Positions 54,176-62,476 are shown, counted from the stretch's first letter. The stretch is 64,000 nt of DNA from CAZEVY01 sp964515555 (GCA_964515555.1 CAZEVY010000002.1:62001-126000), one strand, 5' to 3'. Notes: generated by a model not told the origin, from the letters alone. Numbers and translations are program-made.

Positions 54176-54214
54176 ACGCCGCCCCGAAGCCCGGCCGTGG
54201 CCTCAGGTAGAGGA

Positions 54215-55435
54215 TTACTCTCCATTCCTGACGAGCAGCGCGAGCGTCAGTAGAACGCGCTTCAGGCCGAGCTCGCGGCCCTCCGGGTGATACCACTCCG
54301 AAGGCGAGTGCGCCCCGCCGCCCGAGCCGCCCGCGCCAATCGACACGGCTTCGACGCCGAGAGACAACGGAATATTGGCGTCGGTGGACGCGCAATCCGT
54401 CGTCGCCCGGATGCCGAGATATGCGTCGACAGCGCGCAGGCAAGAGAGGAGCTGCGCCGACTCGGCGAGCCGGCCGCCGGGCCGGAACCCGATGTCGCGC
54501 AGCTTGCCGCCGACCTTGCCGCCCGTGGCGCGCTCGTTCTCCACCTCAACGGCGCGCTCGACCGAGCCGTTCAACAGTCCGGCCATCTCGTCGATGCGAT
54601 CGAGGCTCTCGGAACGCAGGTCGACCTTCGACCGCGCCGTCGTGGGGATCGAATTGACGCTGGGGCCACCCTCCAGAGTGCCGAAGTTGAACGAGCACCG
54701 CGGCGACGATCCGTTGGCGATGGCCACGTGCTCGGAGAACAGCGTGATCGCCCGGCTCAGGGCGTGCGCCGGGTTGCCGACGCCGTAATCGCTCCAGCTA
54801 TGGCCGCCGGGGCCGGTGATCAGGAGCTCGAACCGGCGGCTGGCCAGCGCACGCGCCGTGATGTGGTCCGTACCCGGTCCGTCGAGCACCACGAACGCCT
54901 TCACCTTCGACCCCAGCGCCTGCGGGCGGCACAGGTAGCGCATGCCGCTGAGGTTCCCTTCGCCCTCCTCGCCGACGTTGGCCGCCAGCACCAGGCCGGG
55001 GAACAGCGCCGCCGCGTCACAAGCCGGAATCGCCTGCGCCACCGCCAGAAGAGCCGCCAGGCCCGCGCCGTTGTCGGCGACGCCGGGACCGAGAAACTTG
55101 CCGTCGCCCGTCGAGCGGATGTCGTCGGCCTGCCGCGGGGCGAGGACAGTGTCGAGGTGCGCCGTCAAGGCGACGCGCGCCGGTTCCGCGGCCGCGGGAG
55201 CGGCCACCACGTTGCCCGCGCGATCGATCTTCGCGGACCAGCCGGCGGCGCGGAGCCGATCGGCGATCCACTCGGCCCGGCGCTGCTCCTGAAACGTCGG
55301 CGCAGGGATACGGCACAGTTCCAGGTGCCGCTCGTTGATCCACTTCTTCTCTCTGGTGAACCAATGCAGGCATTCGCGGAGACCGGATTCCGCGGCGATT
55401 TCGGCGAGGGGCGAAAAGGCCGCAACATTCGCCAT
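54215..55435 (-). CDS. M20-family metallopeptidase (peptidase T-like)
   Basis: A 406-residue dinuclear zinc exopeptidase. Metal ligands and catalytic residues read as H93 and D95 (ALTAHLDTVL), D121 (GVADNGAGLAAL), E156 and E157 (ANVGEEGEGN), the D region of CASTDANIPLSLG and the terminal H of GGGAHSPSEWYHPEG. The dimerisation domain is near GPGGHSWSDYGVGNPAHAL. There is no signal peptide. Start 55435 is chosen where the fold begins; a longer frame to 55483 adds only low-complexity residues. It is divergent from the aminotransferase gene, 60 bases apart. Confidence 0.9.
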   Translation of the reverse strand: MANVAAFSPLAEIAAESGLRECLHWFTREKKWINERHLELCRIPAPTFQEQRRAEWIADRLRAAGWSAKIDRAGNVVAAPAAAEPARVALTAHLDTVLAPRQADDIRSTGDGKFLGPGVADNGAGLAALLAVAQAIPACDAAALFPGLVLAANVGEEGEGNLSGMRYLCRPQALGSKVKAFVVLDGPGTDHITARALASRRFELLITGPGGHSWSDYGVGNPAHALSRAITLFSEHVAIANGSSPRCSFNFGTLEGGPSVNSIPTTARSKVDLRSESLDRIDEMAGLLNGSVERAVEVENERATGGKVGGKLRDIGFRPGGRLAESAQLLSCLRAVDAYLGIRATTDCASTDANIPLSLGVEAVSIGAGGSGGGAHSPSEWYHPEGRELGLKRVLLTLALLVRNGE

Positions 55436-55495
55436 TCCCACCAGTCTACACCGCGACGGATCGTCGGCCGCCGGTTCCGCCATTTACAATGAGGC

Positions 55496-56827
55496 ATGCC
55501 CGCCTCGGATCTCCCCGATCTCCGCACGCCGCTGCCGGGGCCGAACGCGCGCGCCATCGTCGAGCGCGATCGCGCCACGCTCTCGCCTTCCTACACGCGC
55601 CCGTATCCATTGGTGGTGGCGAGCGGACGGGGAGCCATCGTCGAGGACGTCGACGGCAACCGCTTCCTGGACTGCAACGCGGGCATCGCTGTGGTTGCCA
55701 CGGGCCATTGCCACCCGGAGGTGGTCGCCGCCATCCATCGGCAGGCCGCACGGCTCATCCACATGTCGGGCACCGATTTCTACTACGAGAGCATGGTGGC
55801 GCTCGCCGAGAAGCTGGCGGCACTGGCGCCCGGCGGCGGGCCGCGACGCGTCTACTTCGGCAACTCGGGGACCGAGGCCATCGAAGCGGCGCTCAAGTTG
55901 GCTCGGTATCACACGGGACGGTCGCGATTCATCGCATTCCACGGCGCCTTTCACGGGAGGACTATGGGATCGCTCTCGCTCACCGCCTCCAAGACGGTGC
56001 AGCGGCGCGGTTTCGGACCGCTGGTCTCAGGGGTCACCCACATTCCCTTCGCCTACTGCTACCGCTGCGCCTACGGCAAGCAGCCGGAGACCTGCGCGGT
56101 GGAATGCGTGCAGGTGATCGAGGACCGGCTTTTCCGGACGACGGTTCCCGCCGAGGAAGTCGCCGCCATTGTCCTCGAGCCCGTGCAGGGCGAAGGCGGC
56201 TACGTCGTGCCGCCGCGCAAATTCTTCGACGAGCTGTCGGCGGTGGCGGCGCGACACGGCATCCCAATCGTCGCCGACGAGGTGCAGTCCGGCTGCGGGC
56301 GCACGGGGAAGATGTGGGCCTCCGATCACTTCGGTTTCGCGCCGGACATCCTGGCGATCGCCAAGGGTATCGCCAGTGGCATGCCGCTCGCGGCCACGGT
56401 AGCGCGCGCCGATCTGATGCAGTGGCCGCCCGGTGCGCACGCTTCGACGTTCGGCGGCAACCCGGTGTCGGTGGCGGCGTCGCTGTCGACGGTCGAACTG
56501 CTCGAGGGCGGCCTGGTGGAGCGCGCCGCGCGGCTCGGAGGCCGCATCCTGGATCGGATGCGGGAGTGGCCGCGGCGGTTTTCCTGTGTCGGTGACGTAC
56601 GCGGGCTGGGGCTGATGATCGGTGTGGAGCTGGTGCGGGACCCGGTGTCGAGGGATCCGGCGCCGGAGCTGCGCGACCGCATGGTGCAAATGGCGTTCGA
56701 GCGCGGCGTGCTGCTGCTGGGGGCGGGCGCGTCGACGATCCGGATCTCGCCGCCGCTGGTTCTCTCGGACGAGCAGGCGGACTATCTAGTCGCGACGCTG
56801 GAGGAGTGCCTGACTTCGGGCGGCTGA
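55496..56827 (+). CDS. Class III aminotransferase (acetylornithine/GABA aminotransferase family)
   Basis: A 443-residue PLP enzyme. The PLP lysine is K290 (AIAKGIASGMPLAA) and D261 (VADEVQSG) binds the pyridine nitrogen. FGNSGTEAIEAALKLARYHT and FHGAFHGRTMGSLSLTASK are class III signatures. A four-cysteine segment, C188, C191, C200 and C204 (CYRCAYGKQPETCAVEC), is typical of the broad-specificity subgroup that includes archaeal omega-aminotransferases and amino-acid racemases, and it may bind metal. It probably handles omega-amino acids or basic amino acids. The gene is divergent from the peptidase gene. Confidence 0.9.
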   Translation: MPASDLPDLRTPLPGPNARAIVERDRATLSPSYTRPYPLVVASGRGAIVEDVDGNRFLDCNAGIAVVATGHCHPEVVAAIHRQAARLIHMSGTDFYYESMVALAEKLAALAPGGGPRRVYFGNSGTEAIEAALKLARYHTGRSRFIAFHGAFHGRTMGSLSLTASKTVQRRGFGPLVSGVTHIPFAYCYRCAYGKQPETCAVECVQVIEDRLFRTTVPAEEVAAIVLEPVQGEGGYVVPPRKFFDELSAVAARHGIPIVADEVQSGCGRTGKMWASDHFGFAPDILAIAKGIASGMPLAATVARADLMQWPPGAHASTFGGNPVSVAASLSTVELLEGGLVERAARLGGRILDRMREWPRRFSCVGDVRGLGLMIGVELVRDPVSRDPAPELRDRMVQMAFERGVLLLGAGASTIRISPPLVLSDEQADYLVATLEECLTSGG

Positions 56828-56869
56828 CCGCTCCCCTGTACGGGGCCGGGACCCGAGGGAGCGAAACAG

Positions 56870-57709
56870 CTACAGATACTTCACCATCAGGACTTCGTTG
56901 CCCTTCTCGTTATAGATCAGTTCGTCGACCAGGTGGCGCACCAGCAGGATGCCGAAGCCACCCGGGCGCAGCCCTTGCTCGGCGCGGTACTGGATATGCT
57001 CGGTGGGCGTGTCCGGCGAATACGCCACGGCGGCGTGCGGAATCTCCGCCATCGAGAAGCCCTCGCCGGGGTCGCGGATGTAGTAGTGAATGGCGCGGCT
57101 GGTGCGCACGTAGGCGACGAACACCTTCTGCCGGGGGTCGCACTTTCCGCCGTGCTCGATGGCGTTCCGCAGCACTTCGCGGAAGGCGGTGGCGATGTTC
57201 TCGCGGTCCTGCTCGGGAAGGTCGGCCTTCATCTCGCTGAAGAACTGCACCAGGCGATCGGCGACGTCCAGCCTGCAACGGACATGCAGAGCGATCCAGT
57301 TGGCGGTCGCCGAGAGCACCTGGATGTCCTCCTCGGGATCCTCGTCGGCGAGCGCCTGCTCGATCAGCTCGACAACGGCGGCCGGCGAGAAGGGCTTGCT
57401 GAAGTAGGTGTAGGCCAGCTCGCGCAGCGAGGCCACCAGCGCCTGGGGAGTGTTGTCGGCGGTCATGACGATGACCTTGGCGCCCGGTCGCTCCTGGCGG
57501 ATGCGTCGCAGCAGCTCCAGGCCGTCCATGCCGGGCATGCGGATATCGGTGATGACCAGGTCGTAGGGACGAGACCGGACCATTTCGAGGGCCGCGAAGC
57601 CGCCGTTCGCCGACTCCAGCCGCCATGGGGTCGAAACCAACAGCGCACGAAAGACCTCGTGCATCGCGGGATCGTCCTCCACCAGCAGAATGGTCTTCTC
57701 CGACGACAT
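56870..57709 (-). CDS. Response-regulator receiver fused to an RsbW-like ATPase domain
   Basis: A 279-residue signalling protein. Residues 1-120 are a CheY-like receiver with D12, D13, phospho-acceptor D55 (ITDIRMPGMDG), T83 and K105. Residues about 150-279 are an anti-sigma-factor-type histidine-kinase-like ATPase: N box ENIATAFREVLRNAIEHGG, G1 box RDPGEGFS, G2 box GGFGILLVRH. No histidine-kinase phosphorylation domain is present. Phosphorylation of the receiver may therefore control an RsbW-like switch. No partner anti-anti-sigma gene is nearby. Confidence 0.88.
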   Translation of the reverse strand: MSSEKTILLVEDDPAMHEVFRALLVSTPWRLESANGGFAALEMVRSRPYDLVITDIRMPGMDGLELLRRIRQERPGAKVIVMTADNTPQALVASLRELAYTYFSKPFSPAAVVELIEQALADEDPEEDIQVLSATANWIALHVRCRLDVADRLVQFFSEMKADLPEQDRENIATAFREVLRNAIEHGGKCDPRQKVFVAYVRTSRAIHYYIRDPGEGFSMAEIPHAAVAYSPDTPTEHIQYRAEQGLRPGGFGILLVRHLVDELIYNEKGNEVLMVKYL

Positions 57710-57816
57710 TGCCGCTAAGCTACGTTACCCCAGCAATGTGGGCGGCGACAAGCGTGGTTGCCTTGCAGGAATACCAAACGCGCCGCCTCCACCGCGCCAC
57801 ACGGTACAATCCTCAC

Positions 57817-59289
57817 ATGACGCCACGCACGCTGGGCGAACTTCGCGCGAGCGCCTACTCCGAAGAGCGCATGGCCGGACGCGGAGTCAAGGAAGAACTG
57901 CGCGCCAACCTGATCTGCCGCCTCCAGCGCGGCGAGGCGCTCTTCCCAGGCATCGTCGGCTACGACGACACCGTGGTCCCGCAGCTCGTCAACGCGATCC
58001 TTTCGCGGCACAACTTCATCTTGCTGGGCCTCCGCGGCCAGGCCAAAACGCGCCTTATCCGCCTGCTCACCACGCTGCTCGACCCCCAGACCCCGTACGT
58101 CGCCGGCTGCGAGATCCGCGACAACCCATACCGTCCCATCTGCCGTCGTTGCCGCGCGCTGGTCGACGAGGCCGGCGACGAGACGCCCGTGGCGTGGCTC
58201 GACGCTTCGCACCGCTACGTCGAAAAGCTCGCCACGCCCGACGTCACCATCGCCGACATGCTCGGCGACATCGACCCCATCAAAGCCGCACGCCGCGGCC
58301 ACGACATCTCCGACGAGCTCACCATCCACTACGGCCTGCTTCCGCGCGCCAACCGCGGCATCTTCGCGATCAACGAGCTGCCGGACCTCGCCGGGAAGAT
58401 TCAGGTCGGTCTGTTCAACATCATGCAGGAGGGCGACGTCCAGATCAAAGGCTACCCGGTGCGCTTGCCGCTCGACGTCATGTTGGTCTTCACCGCCAAC
58501 CCGGAGGACTACACCGCGCGCGGCAAGATCATCACGCCGCTCAAGGACCGCATCGGCAGCGAAATCCGCACGCACTACCCGCTCAGCGTCGAGCAGGGCA
58601 TGTCGATCACCGGCCAGGAAGCCTGGGCCCGGCGCCCTTCGCCGGTGGCCATCGAGACGCCGGCCTATATCCGCGAGGTAATCGAGCAACTCGCCTTCTG
58701 CGCCCGCGAGGACAAGCGCGTCGACAAGCGCTCGGGCGTATCGCAGCGGCTGCCGATCACGGTGATGGAGAACGTCGTCTCCAGCGCCGAACGTCGCGCG
58801 CTGGCGGCGCGCGAGGCCGACGCCGTGCCGCGCGTAGCCGATCTCTACGCGGCGCTGCCGTCGATCACCGGCAAGCTGGAGCTGGAGTACGAGGGCGAGA
58901 TCAAGGGCGGCGACGCGGTGGCGCGCGAGCTGATCCGACTGGCCGTCGGCAAGGTGTTCACGGCGCACTTCGACGGCGTGAATCTCGGGCCCATCGTGCA
59001 GTGGTTCGACCTGGGCGGGGCGATCAAGCTCGAGGAATGCGCCGGGTCCAGCGCGATGCTGGAGCAACTCGGCGCGATTCAGGGGCTGCTCGAACGGATC
59101 GCCGCGCTGGGCGTGGGACCGGGATCGTCAGATGCGGCCAGGGCGTCGGCGGCCGAGTTCATTCTTGAGGGGTTGTACGCGCATCGGCGGCTGAACCGCA
59201 ACGAGGAGCGCGGCTTCGTAGCGGAGGAGCGCAAACGCGAGCCGTCAGAGGAGCGCCGCGCGGCCGCGGCCCGGAGGCAGTACCAGTAG
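57817..59289 (+). CDS. AAA+ ATPase, MoxR/magnesium-chelatase-like
   Basis: A 490-residue AAA+ protein of the ChlI/MoxR group. The Walker A region is degenerate, LLGLRGQAKTRLIRL (GQAKT instead of GxGKT). NRGIFAINELPDLAGKIQVG is the Walker B/sensor region and FTANPEDYTARGKII the sensor-1 motif. It also has a CRRCRAL cysteine cluster near residue 110. The C-terminus is charged and helical. Start 57817 is the first ATG before the fold. It is 2 bases from the VWA gene, so the pair forms a MoxR-VWA chaperone-like unit, probably for metal insertion or complex assembly. Confidence 0.85.
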   Translation: MTPRTLGELRASAYSEERMAGRGVKEELRANLICRLQRGEALFPGIVGYDDTVVPQLVNAILSRHNFILLGLRGQAKTRLIRLLTTLLDPQTPYVAGCEIRDNPYRPICRRCRALVDEAGDETPVAWLDASHRYVEKLATPDVTIADMLGDIDPIKAARRGHDISDELTIHYGLLPRANRGIFAINELPDLAGKIQVGLFNIMQEGDVQIKGYPVRLPLDVMLVFTANPEDYTARGKIITPLKDRIGSEIRTHYPLSVEQGMSITGQEAWARRPSPVAIETPAYIREVIEQLAFCAREDKRVDKRSGVSQRLPITVMENVVSSAERRALAAREADAVPRVADLYAALPSITGKLELEYEGEIKGGDAVARELIRLAVGKVFTAHFDGVNLGPIVQWFDLGGAIKLEECAGSSAMLEQLGAIQGLLERIAALGVGPGSSDAARASAAEFILEGLYAHRRLNRNEERGFVAEERKREPSEERRAAAARRQYQ

Positions 59290-59291
59290 TC

Positions 59292-60524
59292 ATGCGCATC
59301 GGCTATTCGCGCTATACGGGCGACGACTTTGGCATCAGCGCCGAGGACCTGATGCGGGCGCTTTCGGATTACCTGCTCGAAAGCGGCTTCAACAACGAAT
59401 ACATGCAGTTCGGCGAGTTCAACGCGCGGTCGCTCGAAGAGCTGAAGCAGGCCATCGAGCGCGCGCTTCAGAGCGGCGAGCTGTTCGACCGCGATCGCGC
59501 CGACGAGCTGTCGCAGCGCCTCCAGCAAATGGATCCCGAGCAGCTCGACAAACTCCTGGAGCGGCTGGTCGACAAACTCGCTCAGGAAGGCTATCTGCAA
59601 ACCGACCGCAATCCCGCCGAGGAGGGCGCGCAGGGCGGCCCAGGGCGAGCCGACGGCGAGATGAAGTTCGAGGTTACCGATAAGTCGCTCGATTTTCTCG
59701 GATACAAGACCCTGAAAGACTTGCTCGGCTCGCTCGGCAAGTCGAGTTTCGGCGCGCACGACACGCGCGACCTGGCGACGGGCGTCGAGGCCAGCGGAGC
59801 GTCGCGCCGCTACGAGTTTGGCGACGTGCTGAACCTGGACATCAGCGAGACGCTGTTTTCGGCGATGAAACGCGAGGGCGTCAAGCTCCCGCTCGACATG
59901 GAGTACGACGATCTGCACGTGCACCAGGCCGAATACCAGAGTTCCTGCGCGACGGTGCTGATGCTCGATTGCAGCCACAGCATGATCCTGTATGGAGAGG
60001 ATCGTTTCACGCCGGCCAAGAAGGTGGCGCTGGCGCTGGCGCACATGATCCGGACCCAATACCCGGGCGACAGCCTGCGCTGCGTGCTCTTCCACGACTC
60101 GGCCGAGGAGCTTCGGCTGGGCGACCTGGCGCGCGTGCAGGTGGGTCCGTACTACACGAACACGCGCGACGGCCTGATTCTGGCGCAGCGGCTGCTGAAG
60201 CAGGAAAAGAAGGACATGAAGCAGATCGTGATGATCACCGACGGCAAGCCCAGCGCGCTGACGCTCGACGACGGGCGCATGTACCGCAACGCCTTTGGCC
60301 TCGATCCGCTGGTGATCTCGCGGACGCTCGAAGAGGTGAGCCGCTGCAAGCGGCAGGGGATCATCATCAACACCTTCATGCTCGCAAGCGACTACGGGCT
60401 GGTGAATTTCGTCCAGAAGGTGACGGAATTATGCCGTGGGAAGGCATACTTCACGACGCCGTACACGTTGGGCCAGTACCTGCTGCTCGACTACATGAAC
60501 CGCAAGAGCCGCACGATTCACTAA
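59292..60524 (+). CDS. VWA-domain protein (CoxE/MoxR partner)
   Basis: A 410-residue cytoplasmic protein. Residues 1-180 are helical and acidic, with FNNEYMQFGEFNARSLEELK. Residues about 215-400 are a von Willebrand A domain whose MIDAS motif is complete: DCSHS (VLMLDCSHSM), the T of YYTNTRDG and the D of MITDGKPSA. MoxR ATPases and VWA partners act together in maturation of metalloenzymes. The gene pair is separated by two bases and the stop at 60524 is followed by the convergent GT2-methyltransferase gene. Confidence 0.9.
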   Translation: MRIGYSRYTGDDFGISAEDLMRALSDYLLESGFNNEYMQFGEFNARSLEELKQAIERALQSGELFDRDRADELSQRLQQMDPEQLDKLLERLVDKLAQEGYLQTDRNPAEEGAQGGPGRADGEMKFEVTDKSLDFLGYKTLKDLLGSLGKSSFGAHDTRDLATGVEASGASRRYEFGDVLNLDISETLFSAMKREGVKLPLDMEYDDLHVHQAEYQSSCATVLMLDCSHSMILYGEDRFTPAKKVALALAHMIRTQYPGDSLRCVLFHDSAEELRLGDLARVQVGPYYTNTRDGLILAQRLLKQEKKDMKQIVMITDGKPSALTLDDGRMYRNAFGLDPLVISRTLEEVSRCKRQGIIINTFMLASDYGLVNFVQKVTELCRGKAYFTTPYTLGQYLLLDYMNRKSRTIH

Positions 60525-60538
60525 GGCCGCCTCCTCAC

Positions 60539-61948
60539 CTACTCCGCCTTCACCCCGACCGCGATAATCGACGTTGACGGCCACGGCAGCAGCCGGTCGA
60601 CGCGCCGCCACAACCACACCAGGCTGTCGAAGACGCGCATCGCGAACGGGCTGATCGTCCGACGCCGCAGCCAACGTCCCGTCACGTACCAACCCGGCAG
60701 CGACACGCGATTGAACGATAGCATCGCCTCCACTCGAAATCCCGCCTCACGCATGCGGCCTTCGAGCTGTTCGCGCGAGTAGCGCCGATAGTGTCCCAGC
60801 GCCTCGTCAATCGCACCGAAGGCCCATTGGCACTGTGGCACCAGGATCACGGCGCGGCCGCCGGGCGCCAGCGACGAATGAATGTTCCTGAGCGCCAAGG
60901 CATCGTCGGCGACGTGCTCGACAACATTCAGGCACACCACCGTGTCGATCGATCCCAGGCCCGCAAAGTCCTCGGGTCGAGCCAGGTCGACATGGCTGAT
61001 CTCCAGGTTCGGCCGGTGCGCGAGGCGCGTGCGCAGGCGCGCGATGTGCTCGCCGTCGATATCGCTGGCGATATAGCGCCGTCGACGTCGCGCCAGGTGC
61101 CGCGTCAGGTTTCCCATCCCCGCACCGATCTCCAGCACCGACTGTCCGATGTAGGGCCGGATGAAGTCGGCCATCCACCGATTGAATCGCGGCGCGTTCG
61201 AGAGCGCCTCCAGCACCTCCGGTCCCGTGTCCCGGTAGATGTCGTTGGACAACCAATAGCGCAGAATAATCCACACCGCGGCGACGGCGTCGCCAAATCC
61301 GATCTTCTTGCCTTCCTCGTACGACCGGCCGTGATAGCTGATTGGTGTCTCGTATATTCGGGCGTCGCGTTTGGCGAGCTTGATGGTCAGCTCCGGCTCG
61401 ATGCCGAAGCGGTCCGACCGCAGCGGAATTGACTGCACCAGCGACGTGCGGAACACCTTGTAGCAGGTCTCCATGTCGGTAAGGTTAAGGTCGGCGGCGA
61501 GGTTGCAGAGCGTCGTCAGCATCCAGTTGGCGAGCGCGTGCCAGAAGTACAGCACGCGGCGCTCGCCGGCGACCAGGAATCTCGACCCATAGACAGCGTC
61601 GGCCTTGCCTTCGAGGAGAGGCTTGAGCAGCTTCGGGTATTCGCGCGGATCGTACTCGAGGTCGGCGTCCTGGATTATGGAGTACTCGCCGGTTGCCGCC
61701 TCGAGCGCGGTGCGGATGGCCGCGCCCTTGCCGCGGTTCGCCGGGTGCCGCAGGAGGCGGATGGCGCCGGGATGCCGCGCGGCGACCGCTTCAACGGCTT
61801 CGACAGAACCGTCGTCGGAGCCGTCGTCGACCACGATGATCTCGCGGTCGAGTCCATCGGGCAGAGGCGCCGCCAGCACACGCCCCAGGAGCACGGCGAC
61901 GAACTCTTCTTCGTTGTAGAGCGGGACGAGAATCGAGACAGCGGGCAT
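60539..61948 (-). CDS. Fusion of GT2 glycosyltransferase and SAM-dependent methyltransferase
   Basis: A 469-residue two-domain enzyme. Residues 1-230 are a GT2 (dolichol-phosphate mannosyltransferase-like) domain: MPAVSILVPLYNEEEFVAVL, IIVVDDGSDDGS, NRGKGAAIRTALEAATGEY, IIQDADLEYDPREYPKLLKP. Residues about 275-440 are a class I methyltransferase, with motif I VLEIGAGMGNLTRHLARR and post-I acidic residues ASDIDGE. It probably moves a sugar to a lipid phosphate and methylates the product or a related lipid. Start 61948 is where the GT2 fold begins. It is divergent from the Cys-rich peptide gene. Confidence 0.9.
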   Translation of the reverse strand: MPAVSILVPLYNEEEFVAVLLGRVLAAPLPDGLDREIIVVDDGSDDGSVEAVEAVAARHPGAIRLLRHPANRGKGAAIRTALEAATGEYSIIQDADLEYDPREYPKLLKPLLEGKADAVYGSRFLVAGERRVLYFWHALANWMLTTLCNLAADLNLTDMETCYKVFRTSLVQSIPLRSDRFGIEPELTIKLAKRDARIYETPISYHGRSYEEGKKIGFGDAVAAVWIILRYWLSNDIYRDTGPEVLEALSNAPRFNRWMADFIRPYIGQSVLEIGAGMGNLTRHLARRRRRYIASDIDGEHIARLRTRLAHRPNLEISHVDLARPEDFAGLGSIDTVVCLNVVEHVADDALALRNIHSSLAPGGRAVILVPQCQWAFGAIDEALGHYRRYSREQLEGRMREAGFRVEAMLSFNRVSLPGWYVTGRWLRRRTISPFAMRVFDSLVWLWRRVDRLLPWPSTSIIAVGVKAE

Positions 61949-62014
61949 TCGCGCGGTCAGGCCCGTCGGCACCGGTCGGCGCGGGCGGCGGGGACGCACA
62001 AGATTAACATGAAG

Positions 62015-62044
62015 TTCCTTTCATAGGAATCCGGGTGTCATTCC
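62015..62044. promoter_or_regulatory. Cluster of GGAA/TTCC half-sites upstream of the modified-peptide operon
   Basis: TTCCT (62015-62019) and AGGAA (62025-62029) form a palindrome with a 5-base spacer. GGAAT (62026-62030) and ATTCC (62040-62044) form a second, 9-base-spaced palindrome that overlaps the candidate -35 hexamer at 62041. Such paired arms are consistent with a metal- or redox-responsive regulator, whose identity is not determinable. Confidence 0.3.
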
Positions 62045-62069
62045 CACCGCGTAACGGATTTAGTATAGT
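62041..62069 (+). promoter_or_regulatory. Candidate promoter of the modified-peptide operon
   Basis: TTCCCA (62041-62046, 4 of 6 to TTGACA) and TATAGT (62064-62069, 5 of 6 to TATAAT) are separated by 17 bases. The start of the Cys-rich gene is about 66 bases downstream, with AAGGAG as ribosome site (62120-62125). Inferred from consensus only. Confidence 0.4.
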
Positions 62070-62134
62070 GAATCTCGTCACTGTACCTCAGGGCCTGGGC
62101 GCCCTGAACGATTTCCAGCAAGGAGATGTTCACA

Positions 62135-62476
62135 ATGAGACGTAGACATTTCGCGCTCGGCTTGGGCGCCGCGGTTGCCGGGATGGCGGCTGGTTCGAGG
62201 GTAGCCAGTGCGCAGGGGCAGAAGAAGGATGCGGCCAAGCACATCTGCAAGGGCAAGAACTCGTGCAAAGGGCAGGGCGGCTGCAAGTCCGGCGACGCCG
62301 GCTGCGCGGGCAAGAACTCCTGCAAGGGCAAGGGCGGCTGCGCGGCCGTGAAACACGACTGCAAGGGCAAGAACGCCTGCAAAGGGCAGGGAGGCTGCAA
62401 GTCGGGCGACGCCGGCTGCGCGGGCAAGAACTCCTGCAAGGGCAAGGGCGGCTGCTCCGTCCCCATGAAGCACTAA
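62135..62476 (+). CDS. Tat-exported Cys-rich repeat protein, candidate MNIO-modified RiPP precursor
   Basis: A 113-residue protein. The signal MRRRHFALGLGAAVAGMAAG has a twin-arginine motif and an AxA-type site near residue 26. The rest is made of K, G, C, N, S and A. Cys occur at 38, 44, 50, 57, 63, 69, 76, 82, 88, 95, 101 and 107. They form four tri-Cys modules C-[KA]-G-K-N-[SA]-C-K-G-[QK]-G-G-C at an exact 19-residue period. No EGKCG motif and no DUF2282-like signature is present. Start 62135 is preferred to ATG 62126 because AGGAG is 9 bases from the former and abuts the latter. Downstream DoxX, DUF692 and DUF2063 genes make a modified, metal-binding peptide the best reading; a plain metallothionein is the alternative. 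Confidence 0.8.
   Translation: MRRRHFALGLGAAVAGMAAGSRVASAQGQKKDAAKHICKGKNSCKGQGGCKSGDAGCAGKNSCKGKGGCAAVKHDCKGKNACKGQGGCKSGDAGCAGKNSCKGKGGCSVPMKH
62246..62455 (+). repeat. Four 57-bp tandem repeats encoding tri-Cys modules
   Basis: Modules start at 62246, 62303, 62360 and 62417, each 39 coding bases plus an 18-base linker (KSGDAG, AAVKHD, KSGDAG). The larger unit (two modules, 114 bases) is duplicated: over the first 102 bases the two halves differ at about 6 positions. This points to a recent internal duplication of an older, already duplicated module. Confidence 0.92.

Noticed and set aside
62051..62079. ECF-sigma-like promoter GTAACG...CGTC before the Cys-rich gene
   Set aside because: The spacing is 19 bases, larger than the usual 16-17, and the sigma-70-like boxes fit better.
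62135..62476. Ordinary metallothionein
   Set aside because: The export signal, the adjacent DUF692 and DoxX genes and the regular module design point to a modified exported peptide. Not fully excluded.
62135..62476. Methanobactin precursor
   Set aside because: Methanobactin precursors are short leaderless-type peptides with few Cys; this one has a signal peptide and 12 Cys in repeats.
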